64,000 nucleotides of DNA from JADGQM01 sp964441945 (GCA_964441945.1 CAYTWB010000004.1:1-64000); one strand, 5' to 3'. Counted from the first letter of the stretch, positions 25,183-34,755 are shown. Notes: a model not told the origin generated them from the letters alone. Numbers and translations: made by a program.

Positions 25183-25939
25183 GACGAATGAGTTGATGAA
25201 GCATTTCGGGGCCATGATGGTCACGGCATCCGTCAGCGTTTCCGTGGGGCCCGGGGAGATCCATGCGCTCATCGGCCCGAACGGCGCAGGAAAGACGACC
25301 CTGATCGCTCAGATTGCCGGGGAGATCCAGCCGGACTCGGGCAGGATCCATTTCGACGGCCGGGACATCACGTCGTTTCCCGTTCACGAAAGGGCGCGCC
25401 TTGGCATCAGGAGGATGTTCCAGCTGACCAGGGTTTTCCGCGGTTACAGGGCGATCGAAAACGTTCTGCTCGCGTTCCGGGCGCAAAACGGCCACGGGTC
25501 CAGTTTCTGGAAGGATGGGAGAGCTGACCGGGCACTCCGGCAATCGGCCCTGTCCCTTCTGGACCAGGTTGGATTGGAAGATCGTGCCGAAGTAAAGGCG
25601 GGCGTTCTTTCTCACGGTGAACAAAGGCAGCTGGAAATTGCCATGGTGCTGGCCGGAAGTCCCCGCCTCCTGCTTTTGGACGAACCGACCGCCGGCATGG
25701 GGATCGAGGAAACCGAACGGATGGTTACGTTGCTCTCACATCTGCGGGGAAAGCTCTCCGTACTGCTGGTGGAACACGACATGGACGCCGTCAACGCCCT
25801 TGCCGATCGGGTGACCGTGCTCGTATACGGTCGCGTGATCGCTTCGGGCGCCGTGGACGAGATCCGGGCGCACCCGGAAGTCCGCCGTGCTTATCTGGGA
25901 GAGGAGAAAACCGGAGGTCTGCATGCTTCAACTCCATGA
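25163..25939 (+). CDS. livG: branched-chain amino-acid-type ABC importer ATPase
   Basis: A 258-residue cytoplasmic ATPase. Walker A is GPNGAGKTT, a Q-loop lies near FQLTRVF, the signature is VLSHGEQRQLEIAMVL (LSHGE instead of LSGGQ, common in LivG), Walker B is LLLDEPTAG, and the H-loop is VEHDMDAV. The insertion between Walker A and the signature is characteristic of LivG against LivF. It partners LivF beneath LivHM. Confidence 0.94.
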   Translation: MSEPLLETNELMKHFGAMMVTASVSVSVGPGEIHALIGPNGAGKTTLIAQIAGEIQPDSGRIHFDGRDITSFPVHERARLGIRRMFQLTRVFRGYRAIENVLLAFRAQNGHGSSFWKDGRADRALRQSALSLLDQVGLEDRAEVKAGVLSHGEQRQLEIAMVLAGSPRLLLLDEPTAGMGIEETERMVTLLSHLRGKLSVLLVEHDMDAVNALADRVTVLVYGRVIASGAVDEIRAHPEVRRAYLGEEKTGGLHASTP

Positions 25940-26624
25940 GATTGATGCCTTCTACGGCGGCAGCCAGGCCCTCTTTGGCATGAACCTCGAAGTCGGCGAG
26001 GGCGAGGTGGTTGCGCTGCTCGGCAGGAACGGGATGGGCAAGACGACGACGGTCCGGGCTATCATGAACCTGGTCTCGGTCCGATCCGGGTCCATCCGGT
26101 TCAAGGGACGCCAGATCCGCAATGCCCCTCCTTATCGGATCGCCCGGCTGGGGTTGGGGCTGGTACCTGAGGGACGGCAAATCTTCCCGACGCTGACAGT
26201 GAGGGAAAACCTGGTCGCAACCGCTGCATGCCGCTTCAACTGCAAAGAATCCTGGGACCTGGACCGTGTCTACGGACTCTTTCCGATCCTTGCCGAACGG
26301 AGCAGCCACTTCGGCAACCAGCTCTCCGGAGGCGAACAGCAGATGCTCGCCATCGGCCGCGCCCTCATGACCAATCCTCAGCTGCTGATACTCGATGAAG
26401 CCACCGAGGGGCTCGCTCCCCTCGTTCGCATGGAAATCCTCGAATGCCTGGATCACCTCAAGCGCTGCGGCCAGTCCATCCTGGTGATAGACAAGAACGT
26501 CCAGGCCCTCAACCGGATCGCCGACCGCCACACCATCATCGAAAAGGGCTCCGTCGTCTGGACCGGAACGTCCCGCGAACTGCAGGAAAACCCGGGACTC
26601 CGATACCGCTACCTGGGCGTGTGA
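25923..26624 (+). CDS. livF: branched-chain amino-acid-type ABC importer ATPase
   Basis: A 233-residue ATPase. Walker A is GRNGMGKTT, the LivF-typical segment is GLGLVPEGRQIFPTLTVRENL, the signature is LSGGEQQMLAIGRAL, and Walker B is LLILDEATEGLAP. In the H-loop region the sequence is VIDKNVQAL, with Lys-Asn where many ABC ATPases carry Glu/His. Some LivF proteins vary here, but lower ATPase activity is possible. ATG 25923, with GGAGG eight bases upstream, is preferred to a GTG at 25887. It overlaps livG by 17 bases. Confidence 0.93.
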   Translation: MLQLHEIDAFYGGSQALFGMNLEVGEGEVVALLGRNGMGKTTTVRAIMNLVSVRSGSIRFKGRQIRNAPPYRIARLGLGLVPEGRQIFPTLTVRENLVATAACRFNCKESWDLDRVYGLFPILAERSSHFGNQLSGGEQQMLAIGRALMTNPQLLILDEATEGLAPLVRMEILECLDHLKRCGQSILVIDKNVQALNRIADRHTIIEKGSVVWTGTSRELQENPGLRYRYLGV

Positions 26625-26648
26625 TGCTCACATTTCCTGAAAAAGGGA

Positions 26649-26679
26649 GTTTTCCTGCCCAGGAAAACACAGGATTTTT
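26649..26679 (+). terminator. probable intrinsic terminator after livF
   Basis: A 9-base inverted repeat (GTTTTCCTG / CAGGAAAAC, 2-base spacer) lies 25 bases after the livF stop, with a run of five T a few bases beyond. The T-run is slightly displaced, so efficiency is uncertain. Confidence 0.5.
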
Positions 26680-26750
26680 CGAAAGCCAACTCCATCCGTT
26701 TCTGATCTTCCAAACAGCAGAGGACCAGGGCGTTCCTGCTGAGGCAAGGG

Positions 26751-28739
26751 CTAACGTGTTGTCGCCACCGGCAATTCCGGACGGCTCGACCATTCCGCCC
26801 AGCCGCCGTCATACCATAGGACGTTTCGGTAACCGAGCAGGTGCTTGAGCACAAAGCGCGTCTGGCTGGCCTGATGACCCGTGCGACAGGTGACCACTAC
26901 GGTCGTATCTTTGGAGGGGATCAACCCGGCATAGGCTTCCTGGAGCTCTGCTTCAGGCTTAAAGGCTGTAATGCCTTCGGTGACTGTCACATCGGAGCTG
27001 AAGGGGCGGTTTACAGCGCCCGGGATGTGCCCGGCACGCGCTTCGTCGGTCCTAGCCCCCGAAAAGAAGTCGGCGGGACGCACATCCAGAATGACGGCAC
27101 TGCGGCGCTGAGAGTGTTTCAGGACGGTCTGATAGTCCACCGTGAAAGCGTCGACCTGGCGTGGCACCGGATAATCAAGCGCGCTGATTGTCGGGAGTCT
27201 GGTATCGACAGGACGCTTTTCCGCCACCCATTTTTCCCAACCTCCATCAAGAATGGCGTATTGTATTTGGCCGACCCGTTCAAGGGCCGTCCCGATAAGG
27301 GTGGCATCCTGAAGCTTTTCGCCCGGTACGATACTCACCGTCATCCCCGGCCTGATGCCCAGAAGACCCAGATGGCCGGCGATCATATCCGCCGGCAACA
27401 GCATGGATGAAACCCCGCCGACCACCCCGCGAAAATGCTCCGGGTCCATCCGCACGGAGCCGGGAAGGTGGCCGCTATTGTAGGCCGGTTGGGAACGCAC
27501 ATCGATGATGCGCATATCGGTACGACCGAGGTTCTCGTACAGCCAGTCCGTTTCGACCAGGCCCGGCAGACTGCGGATTGCCGGGTCGGGACCGGCAGCC
27601 CGGGTTTCAATGTCGCTCAGGAAGAAGTTGCGCCAGGCGGTCACCCGGTCCTTCATTTCGGAAGTCGGGAGAGCTTCCCGCAGAGAAATGGGCTTTAAGA
27701 CCCTTTCCATGAATCCCTGCAAGCCGTCGGTGAGCAGATAAACATTGTTGAAACCGAGGCGGGCCAGGGCGTCCCGAGCCTGTGCGGGGTGGGTCATACC
27801 GTTCGAGTAAAGGACGATGGTTCCCTTGTTCTTGGCCTCCGCCAGGGAGTCCGGCAGATCGGCGGCGGCAATGTTCACGGCGCCCTTGAGGTGAAAAGCT
27901 GTAAATTCTGACGGGGTGCGGATATCAACCACATAGAGAGTCGGGTCGCCCGCCATGATCCGGTCGGCCAGGGCTTCCGGTTCCAGGTGGTCGTCACCCG
28001 CCTCCATGGCATGAAGCATCGCGACTTCAGCGGCGGAGTCAGGCGAAGAGAGGTCCCCTTTCGTCCCAACTGGGGGCAACAGTGCCACGGCGAGGGCACT
28101 GACCAAAATGATCACGCTTAAAGCTTTCAGAAACGGGGTACCGAAGTAGGGACCGGCACCCGCAACTCGCCTCTCTCCCCACTCCGCAAGCCAGAATGCA
28201 GCCACGCCGATAGCGGAAAAGATCAGCACAAAGAATGGAGCGGAAAGCCCCATGGCTTCCCAAGCGAATTGCACACCCCTATCGCCCCAGGTGTAGAGGG
28301 GCTTGATGAAGTCGAAGAGCTCGTTGAAGAGAATGCTGCCAAGGGCGGCTCCAACAAGAAAGAGCAAGGCATCGAGCCGCCCGGAGGCGACTCCCACCGC
28401 TGCCGTGCCGGGACACCAACAGCCCAGCGCAAACCCGATGCCGAAAAGCAGCCCCCCCAGGACCTGAGCGCCATAGACGGTCGGCAGAAAATAGATCTGG
28501 TCCGGAGTAACGAGACCCAGCGCCAGGGCGAGGTGAAGGCCGATCATGGCGGTGATCATGGCAGTGAACATGACACGCAGGACCGTCATATCGCGAAAAT
28601 AGAAAATCCCGCTCAGTTTTCTGGAACTCCCGAAACCCGCGCGCTCAAGGGCAAACCCGAAGCCGAAACCGATCAGCAGCGAGACCGCGAGTGCCGCACC
28701 GCTATCGAGAGCGTCACCCCCGAAGAATGTCGTAATCAT
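26751..28739 (-). CDS. YeeE/YedE-type sulfur permease fused to three rhodanese domains
   Basis: A 662-residue protein. Residues 1-222 contain about six membrane segments of the YeeE/YedE (DUF395) family, including the ERAGFGSSRKL loop and GFALGCWCPG with Cys107 and Cys109, the type of Cys used to pass thiosulfate or sulfane sulfur. Three rhodanese folds follow, at about 255-350, 395-505 and 535-655. The first two lack the active-site Cys (LYSNGMTH and SIVPGEKLQ at the loops). The third has CRTGHQAS with Cys618. Basic residues before the last helix suggest that the rhodaneses are periplasmic. ATG 28739 overlaps the preceding gene as ATGA with AGGAGG 8 bases upstream. Confidence 0.88.
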   Translation of the reverse strand: MITTFFGGDALDSGAALAVSLLIGFGFGFALERAGFGSSRKLSGIFYFRDMTVLRVMFTAMITAMIGLHLALALGLVTPDQIYFLPTVYGAQVLGGLLFGIGFALGCWCPGTAAVGVASGRLDALLFLVGAALGSILFNELFDFIKPLYTWGDRGVQFAWEAMGLSAPFFVLIFSAIGVAAFWLAEWGERRVAGAGPYFGTPFLKALSVIILVSALAVALLPPVGTKGDLSSPDSAAEVAMLHAMEAGDDHLEPEALADRIMAGDPTLYVVDIRTPSEFTAFHLKGAVNIAAADLPDSLAEAKNKGTIVLYSNGMTHPAQARDALARLGFNNVYLLTDGLQGFMERVLKPISLREALPTSEMKDRVTAWRNFFLSDIETRAAGPDPAIRSLPGLVETDWLYENLGRTDMRIIDVRSQPAYNSGHLPGSVRMDPEHFRGVVGGVSSMLLPADMIAGHLGLLGIRPGMTVSIVPGEKLQDATLIGTALERVGQIQYAILDGGWEKWVAEKRPVDTRLPTISALDYPVPRQVDAFTVDYQTVLKHSQRRSAVILDVRPADFFSGARTDEARAGHIPGAVNRPFSSDVTVTEGITAFKPEAELQEAYAGLIPSKDTTVVVTCRTGHQASQTRFVLKHLLGYRNVLWYDGGWAEWSSRPELPVATTR

Positions 28740-29266
28740 GACCATTGCCTCCTCACAAACCATGCCGCGGCGTACCCGCTCGCAAAGAGAGCGAGAAGGA
28801 ATAGCAGGCTGCCGGTCGCCAGCATTGCCCCACCCGTGAGAGCCTGGCCGGAAGTGCACCCCGAAGCCAGGCGACTGGCGAACCCTGCCAGGATTCCGCC
28901 CAGAAGGGCCATGGCAATGCGAAGGCGAGGGGAAGCCGTCGGCCCGCGTTCGAGCTGAGGCTCAATGCGCCGCCCCAGAACGGCGGAGACCAGACCGCCG
29001 ATGAGCGTGCCTGCGAACATGAAGACCAGGTAGTACTGTAGCGGATTACTACCCCAGGAGCCAAAGTACGTACTCTCCGCAACATGTTGCGCCATCAGAG
29101 CACTCTGGGCGGCCGCACCGGCGCGAGCGATGCCCGCTGAAGCTCCCAGTCCGACTCCCAAAATGAGAAAACTTGCCAGCAGCACCAGGCCCAGCATGAA
29201 ACCAGCCAGATAAGGGTTTGCGTAAGGTTTGGGGGTGTTTCTAAGGTCAGATTGATCGCAATGCAT
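28736..29266 (-). CDS. small YeeE/YedE-family permease subunit
   Basis: A 176-residue membrane protein with about four hydrophobic segments. The family motif LASGCTSGQALTGGA contains Cys137. In YeeE/YedE systems such a half-protein pairs with a second half carrying the GxxLERAGFG and GCWCPG motifs, which is encoded directly downstream. The pair would form one channel for thiosulfate- or persulfide-like sulfur. AAGGAG lies 7 bases before ATG 29266. It is cotranscribed with the metallo-beta-lactamase/rhodanese gene 24 bases upstream. Confidence 0.87.
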   Translation of the reverse strand: MHCDQSDLRNTPKPYANPYLAGFMLGLVLLASFLILGVGLGASAGIARAGAAAQSALMAQHVAESTYFGSWGSNPLQYYLVFMFAGTLIGGLVSAVLGRRIEPQLERGPTASPRLRIAMALLGGILAGFASRLASGCTSGQALTGGAMLATGSLLFLLALFASGYAAAWFVRRQWS

Positions 29267-29290
29267 GGTCGGCTCCTTTTGAAAAATTGC

Positions 29291-31330
29291 TCAACATCCT
29301 GCCGACTTCTTCCTGGGTGCGGCGGGGGCAGTCGGAGGGGGCGCTGGAGTGGTCGGTTGCGTGGCAGTGCCCGGCGCAGGACTTTTCTGCAGTTGCGGAG
29401 CAGCGGCGGGAAGCGGAACGGCCCGTACCGCACTCTTCAGCTCCGTCTCTTCCCAGTACCCCTCGAGCCCCCCGTACAAAGCCTTGATGGGCCGCTTCGT
29501 CTTCTGAGAGAGGATGCCGGCAACCATCATGGCGAGCGAACCGTCGCGATCCACGATGATGAGTGGACCTGCACCGGTCAGGTAGATAGGGCTGGAGAGG
29601 ACCTCGGCCGGGTCCGCATGGATCGATCCCGGCAAGGCATAGTCCTGGAAGGCCTCAGCGGGTCGGATGTCCACCAAATCAAATGTCCCGGGCATGTCCT
29701 TGAGCAACCGATTGAGATCTGCGGGGGAAATACGTTCGGCAAGGTGAATCACGCGTTTCGGCTGAGCAGAGACGGTTGCTTTCACTTCACTGCTGAAGAC
29801 CGGGAGACCCGCATCGATCCAGGCGGCACTACCCCCATCGAGGCTGGAGACCTGCTTGAAGCCCTTACGCTGGAGGATCCCCGCCGCCAGGCTCGACCGG
29901 TAGGCACTGTTGCAGACCGCCACGACCGGAAGTTCGGGATCAAGCCTGGCCGAGAGTTCAGCCAGATGGTTGATGGGCAGATTCACGACGGTCCCGATTC
30001 GTAGAGCCATCCATTCCGAAGGCATCCGCACATCCACGATAATGGGTGCCGTGCCTTCCTGCATCTGTGCGTACAGGTCAGCCGGCTTGATGGTGCCGAT
30101 CTTGGCCAGAGGCAGCTTGTTTTGGGTCCAGTTTTCGAACGGCATCACGGACCCCGTGTAGGCCACCCGATGCAGCCGAAAGACGGCTTCCTTGATTTCT
30201 CCCGGCGATCCGATCAGCACCATCGGGGCTTTCCACGGCACCATCGTCCCAACCCAACTCTCAAATCGCCCCCGTAAGCCGATGTTGATCGACCCGGGCA
30301 CATGCCCTTCGGCGTATGGCCCGGCATCCCTCAGATCTATCAGCCATTGTTCATCCCCCCGAATAAGGGATTGGTCCGCTTTGGCCTGAACGGGAGCTGC
30401 ATCCCAGGCAACCGGTGTCGGTCCTTCTCGATTGAGAGAGGCATTGTATTTGAAGTATTGGGGTGCTTCGGGCAGACCTTCCAAAACCGCTGCGATGAAC
30501 TCGGCTCGCCCCTTGCGCTGTATGTAAGGGTTTGATGCCTTTTCCCGGCCAATGGTCGATGACGGGTCGTCGGAGAGATTGGCGCCGCAGAGGGACCCCG
30601 CCCCATGGGCGGGTAGTACGACAACGGTATCCGGCAACCTGGAGAGCTTATCCTGCCAGGTGTCGAAACTCATGGAAGCCAGAGTGGCCGCCGTCATTTT
30701 CCCTTCCAGCAGGTCAGGCCTGCCGATTGAACCCACGAAGAGGGTGTCCCCCGTCAAAATGGCTTTCGGTTGGGTATCGCCTTCAGAGAAGACTAGACCG
30801 CACAGGCCGTCAGGAGTGTGTCCGGGAGTTGCCATGGCCTTTACCGTGGCTGTACCGACTCTGAACGAGGAGCCGTCCTGGAGGGGTTCGATCTTATACT
30901 TCGCTCCACTGGCCGAATTCTGGTAGACAGGGACATTCAGCGCCTTCACAAATTCCAGGTGGCCGGCGACAAAATCGGCGTGGGAATGGGTGAGAAAAAC
31001 GCCCTTGATGGTCAGACCGTGCTTTTTCGCATGATCCAGGTAGGCGTTGATGTCGCGGTCCGGATCTACCACGAGCGCTTCCTTTCCGGAAACCAGAAGA
31101 TAGGAGTAGTGACTCAGCACCGGCAGGTTGAACTGAACGATCTCGAAACCGGCAAAGCTATAGGTGTTCACAACCTGATGAAAGGCATCTTCGGCCCCGT
31201 GAGAGGCCGATTCAGAGTCTTTGATTGGAGCTCCCCAGGCCAGCTCCGGCAATAGACCCAGATTCAGCCAGATGAGAACTGCGGCTATCGTCACCAGACA
31301 GTTTCGCTTGAAATCCGAAGATCCTCTCAT
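29291..31330 (-). CDS. exported metallo-beta-lactamase fold protein with three rhodanese domains (CstB/ETHE1-like)
   Basis: A 679-residue exported protein. After a signal peptide (cleavage near AWG-AP) comes an ETHE1/persulfide-dioxygenase-like domain (about 55-290). It has THSHADFVAGH (His115, His117, Asp119), PGHTPDG (His171) and GDTLFVGSIGRPDL (Asp195), as in that family's iron site. Three rhodanese folds follow. The first (about 315-400) lacks Cys, the second has Cys473 in CNSAYRSS, and the third (about 535-625) has VDRDGS instead. The tail is Pro-rich and ends in Cys. CstB has MBL plus pseudo-rhodanese plus rhodanese; the third fold and export are extra. ATG 31330 has AAAGGA 8 bases upstream. 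Confidence 0.87.
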   Translation of the reverse strand: MRGSSDFKRNCLVTIAAVLIWLNLGLLPELAWGAPIKDSESASHGAEDAFHQVVNTYSFAGFEIVQFNLPVLSHYSYLLVSGKEALVVDPDRDINAYLDHAKKHGLTIKGVFLTHSHADFVAGHLEFVKALNVPVYQNSASGAKYKIEPLQDGSSFRVGTATVKAMATPGHTPDGLCGLVFSEGDTQPKAILTGDTLFVGSIGRPDLLEGKMTAATLASMSFDTWQDKLSRLPDTVVVLPAHGAGSLCGANLSDDPSSTIGREKASNPYIQRKGRAEFIAAVLEGLPEAPQYFKYNASLNREGPTPVAWDAAPVQAKADQSLIRGDEQWLIDLRDAGPYAEGHVPGSINIGLRGRFESWVGTMVPWKAPMVLIGSPGEIKEAVFRLHRVAYTGSVMPFENWTQNKLPLAKIGTIKPADLYAQMQEGTAPIIVDVRMPSEWMALRIGTVVNLPINHLAELSARLDPELPVVAVCNSAYRSSLAAGILQRKGFKQVSSLDGGSAAWIDAGLPVFSSEVKATVSAQPKRVIHLAERISPADLNRLLKDMPGTFDLVDIRPAEAFQDYALPGSIHADPAEVLSSPIYLTGAGPLIIVDRDGSLAMMVAGILSQKTKRPIKALYGGLEGYWEETELKSAVRAVPLPAAAPQLQKSPAPGTATQPTTPAPPPTAPAAPRKKSAGC

Positions 31331-31485
31331 CACGCAATCCTTTCTTTTCGGTTAATCATCCGACCGATGTCGCCATGCGGGACCCGTTGGCGACAAAACT
31401 CTTCCACCGCTCCAATAAGTTGCCTTTCAATCTACGAACCACCGTGTATCCTGCCTTCCGGACCCTAAACCTGCCCGCCTGCCGC

Positions 31486-33318
31486 TCACGTCGAGGGGAG
31501 CGGGTCAGGGGTTCGGCGGGCATCTACCAGCCGGTAGAACTCATCGCTCTCCATCACCTCTTTTTTCAGGAGCTCCCCGGCGATCTCCTCAAGCAGTCCA
31601 CGGTTCCTCAAAAGCAGTTCCTGTGTCCGGGCAGCTCTTTCCGTGATGAGGTCCTTGACTTCATCGTCAAGTTTGGCTGCAGTGGCTTCACTGTATTCTT
31701 TGCCGCCCATCGGTACCTGTCCGGGTCCCAGAAAGGCAGCCGGGTTCGCACGGGGGTAGGTGGAAAGCCCAAGCGTCCTGCCCATGCCGTACTCGGAAAC
31801 CATGGCCCTGGCGATATCGGTTGCCCGCTGCAAATCATTGTGGGCGCCCGTGGAAACATCGCCGAAGATGATCTCTTCCGCCATCCTGCCTCCAAGGAGC
31901 ACGTCGATCTTACCAAGGAGCTCCTGGCGGGTCATAAGATAACGATCTTCCGTTGGCAACTGCTGGGTGTAGCCCAGGGCGGCGATGCCTCTGGGAATGA
32001 TGGATATCTTGTGGACCTTGTCCGCACCCTGGGTAAAAGCGGCAATCAGGGCGTGACCGGTTTCGTGATAGGCCACAATTTGCTTTTCCTTTGGGTTGAT
32101 CACACGGTTTTTCTTCTCCAGACCCGCAATGATACGATCGACCGCTTCGTCCAAATCCTCCGTTTCAATGGCGTCCTTATTCTTGCGTGTGGCAAGCAGA
32201 GCGGCTTCATTGATTACATTGGCCAGGTCCGCTCCGGAGAACCCGGGCGTCTTCTGAGCAATGACCCTGATATCGACGTTGTCTGCAAGCTTCACTTTCT
32301 TCACGTGAATTTTCAGGATGGCTTCACGGCCGTTGACATCGGGCCGATCCACCAGGACCTGACGATCGAACCTTCCAGCTCTGAGCAGGGCCGGATCGAG
32401 AGTTTCCGGGCGGTTCGTGGCGGCCAGAATGACCACCCCCACTCTCGGATCGAACCCGTCCATCTCGACGAGCAGCTGGTTGAGGGTCTGCTCGCGCTCG
32501 TCGTGGCCACCGATGGTCAATGCTCCCCGAGCCTTGCCGATAGCATCCAGTTCGTCTATGAAAATGATGCATGGGGCCTTTTCACGGGCCTGCTGGAAGA
32601 GCTCCCGGACCCTTGCCGCACCGACGCCCACGAATATCTCCACAAACTCCGACCCGCTGATGATAAAAAAAGGAACACTGGCCTCTCCCGCTACGGCCCG
32701 GGCCAGGAGCGTCTTACCGGTGCCGGGGGGCCCGACCAGCAGGACCCCTTTGGGCATCCGTCCCCCGAGCTGCTGATAGCGTCCGGGTTCCTTGAGATAG
32801 TCCACGATTTCGATCAGTTCCGCCTTGGCTTCATCGGCGCCGGCCACATCCTCAAAACGAGTATCGATCTCTTTCTCGGCAAAGACTTTGGCTTTATTCT
32901 TTCCAAAAGACATCATGCCGGCACCAGGACTGAAGCGCTTCATCATGAAAAACCACAGGCCGAAGAAAATGAGGGCGGGAAGGACCCACGAGAGGATGTC
33001 TCGCAAGAAAGTGTTCTCGGGCTGCCCCCTGAATTTGACACCGTACTTGGAAAGCTCGTCCGACAGGTCCGAATCTACTCGATAGGTGTTGAAGCTGACC
33101 TCCTCGCTCTGGTTGTTTTCAGTCACTTTCATTCTTCCGGCAATGTGGCCCTCCTTGACAACCGCCTCAATGATCTGACCGTTCTTGAGCGCACTCAAGA
33201 ATTCGCTGTACGGCAGGATCCTCGGGGCAAACTGAGTGGCAAAATAGTTATGCACGATGAGTACGCCCCAGACGGCGATCATCACATACCAAAGCGAGAA
33301 TTTCGTTTTCGTTTCCAT
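31486..33318 (-). CDS. ftsH: ATP-dependent zinc metalloprotease FtsH
   Basis: A 610-residue membrane-anchored AAA+ protease of standard architecture. Two membrane helices (about 10-27 and 107-126) flank a periplasmic domain. The AAA module has Walker A GPPGTGKT (196-203), Walker B IIFIDELDAIG and SRH ATNRPETLDPALLRAGRFDR. The M41 zinc site is HETGH (418-422). It degrades unfolded or regulatory membrane and cytosolic proteins. It lies upstream of the sulfur operon on the same strand with a 155-base gap, so cotranscription is possible but not shown. Confidence 0.96.
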   Translation of the reverse strand: METKTKFSLWYVMIAVWGVLIVHNYFATQFAPRILPYSEFLSALKNGQIIEAVVKEGHIAGRMKVTENNQSEEVSFNTYRVDSDLSDELSKYGVKFRGQPENTFLRDILSWVLPALIFFGLWFFMMKRFSPGAGMMSFGKNKAKVFAEKEIDTRFEDVAGADEAKAELIEIVDYLKEPGRYQQLGGRMPKGVLLVGPPGTGKTLLARAVAGEASVPFFIISGSEFVEIFVGVGAARVRELFQQAREKAPCIIFIDELDAIGKARGALTIGGHDEREQTLNQLLVEMDGFDPRVGVVILAATNRPETLDPALLRAGRFDRQVLVDRPDVNGREAILKIHVKKVKLADNVDIRVIAQKTPGFSGADLANVINEAALLATRKNKDAIETEDLDEAVDRIIAGLEKKNRVINPKEKQIVAYHETGHALIAAFTQGADKVHKISIIPRGIAALGYTQQLPTEDRYLMTRQELLGKIDVLLGGRMAEEIIFGDVSTGAHNDLQRATDIARAMVSEYGMGRTLGLSTYPRANPAAFLGPGQVPMGGKEYSEATAAKLDDEVKDLITERAARTQELLLRNRGLLEEIAGELLKKEVMESDEFYRLVDARRTPDPLPST

Positions 33319-33840
33319 GACTCATCCTTCAAAAGAGGTCGAAATCTCCTGTAAAAAATCGGTCCATCGCTGCCTCAATCGGCTTCGAACCGGTCCTGAA
33401 TGGTGATCAAGTGTGATGTGGATAAGATAGAGAGAAACTAAAACGATTTGTCCCTGCCGTCAACTCGCTTTCCGCGCGGGCATGGGGCTGATTTGATCTC
33501 TCATAACTCAACAACAATGACGGCCTCTTGCGCCTTACTCTCGTTCCCATGCTTCTGCGTGAGAACGTCGCTGGTGACGGAGGATGACAAGGGCAGCTCT
33601 TCTTCTCCCAGGAGCAAAGCCGGCTCAGGCCTTATGCTGATTGGCAATGAATTTGTTGTTGACTCGATGTTGTTGGCAGGGTTATGCGGGAGCGACTGCA
33701 GTCATGTTTCCAAGAGTTCGACCAGACAAGGCCCGCAAAAGGAGCATTCCCCGGGACCCGGGGCGATCAGACCAGGTTTGGCAGGAGCGCTTTGATCCAG
33801 GGATTTAAAGACAAAAACCTTCATTCTTGAGGTCCTCACA
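33319..33840. other. intergenic region upstream of ftsH, with repeat-like elements
   Basis: More than 500 bases between divergent ftsH and the phosphoesterase gene. An open frame at 33448-33795 has unlikely composition and no ribosome-binding site. It holds a REP-like inverted repeat (33542-33567) and a GC palindrome CCCCGGG-A-CCCGGGG at 33749-33763. Otherwise nothing is recognised. Confidence 0.4.
33542..33567. repeat. REP-like inverted repeat
   Basis: CGTTCCCATGC, a 4-base loop TTCT, then GCGTGAGAACG. Ten of eleven positions pair if one G-T wobble is counted. The form CGTTCCCAnGC...GCnTGGGAACG is a common extragenic palindrome in many bacterial genomes; this copy is slightly decayed. Confidence 0.45.
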
Positions 33841-34665
33841 GTGCGTGCGTACTTTTTTGGAGACATTCACGGAAATCTTTATGCCCTGGAGGCATGCCTG
33901 AGGCATCTGAACGATTTGCGACCGGATGCGGTGTATTGTCTTGGAGACCTGGTCGGATGGCTTCCCTTTGGAGATCGCACCCTCATGCGTATGCGCTCCC
34001 TACCCGATATTTTCACTGTGGCCGGAAACCATGATCTCCTTGTGGCGGGATTGTTCACCGACTATCCCGATCAACTGGATCGAATGCAGGCTACCGCCTA
34101 CAATGCCGGACTCCTTTCGGTCATTCCGGGCGCCATCGACTACCTGCTGAACCTGCCCGTCAGGATGGAAGAAGAGGAGTTCACCGTCGTGCATCACAGC
34201 CCGTTCCATCTTCCGCCATCCGGCACCGCGCCGACCATTCATAGCTTCGGCTACCTGGACAACGCGGCACTCAGCGAATCCCTGGAAGCCTGGAACGCGT
34301 ATCCGAAGCCGCTTATTGTCAGTGGCCACGACCATGTCCCGGCGGTCTATGAACTGCCCGAGCCCCCGGATGCGCCCCGGATTGGCGATCTGATCGTTCA
34401 TCGCCCTCCAAAGAATGGCTCCATGGTGATTCGTCTCGCCCCCCGCTCGCGCTATTGGGTCAAAGCGGGGAGTATCGGCGGACCATACCGAGACGGCACA
34501 GCTGTGGCCAACTCCGTCCTTTATGACAGCGACTCCGGAACCATCACCCTCTTTCGCATCCCGTACCCCACTGAAGAACTCCGAAAGGAACTGGCTTCGA
34601 ATTGGTTTGCTCGGAATCTGCCAACACTTCGCGCATACGAAGAACTGCTGCACGCTGCTGGGTAG
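33841..34665 (+). CDS. calcineurin-like metallophosphoesterase
   Basis: A 274-residue dinuclear metal phosphoesterase. All motifs are present in order: GDIHGN (residues 8-13), GDLVGW, GNHD, the His of VVHHSPFHLP and SGHDH. The arrangement matches the YfcE/PrpE-like and diadenosine-tetraphosphatase-like group; the substrate is not predictable. The start is GTG 33841 with GAGG 11 bases upstream, and the residues just after it form the first beta strand, so no earlier start is likely. It converges with the hybrid kinase gene. Confidence 0.87.
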   Translation: MRAYFFGDIHGNLYALEACLRHLNDLRPDAVYCLGDLVGWLPFGDRTLMRMRSLPDIFTVAGNHDLLVAGLFTDYPDQLDRMQATAYNAGLLSVIPGAIDYLLNLPVRMEEEEFTVVHHSPFHLPPSGTAPTIHSFGYLDNAALSESLEAWNAYPKPLIVSGHDHVPAVYELPEPPDAPRIGDLIVHRPPKNGSMVIRLAPRSRYWVKAGSIGGPYRDGTAVANSVLYDSDSGTITLFRIPYPTEELRKELASNWFARNLPTLRAYEELLHAAG

Positions 34666-34755
34666 CACCGGTCAGAAAACTGTCTTTGAGGCGTGGAACT
34701 GAGTACTGCTCCGCATCAATGAGTGTCCAAATTCCCATTCGGAATACCGGCAAGT

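Noticed and set aside
29267..29293. Possible second selenocysteine: the MBL/rhodanese gene ends ...AGC-TGA and stays in frame with the downstream YeeE gene
   Set aside because: No hairpin follows the TGA; the sequence after it is the AAGGAG ribosome-binding site of the next gene. An ordinary stop is the simpler reading.
31375..33354. A 659-codon open frame antisense to ftsH
   Set aside because: It mirrors the codon structure of ftsH, has no ribosome-binding site and no recognisable domain; long antisense frames are expected opposite GC-rich genes.
33448..33795. A 115-codon frame between ftsH and the phosphoesterase gene
   Set aside because: Ser/Gly/Pro-rich with no ribosome-binding site, and it overlaps a REP-like repeat and a GC palindrome.
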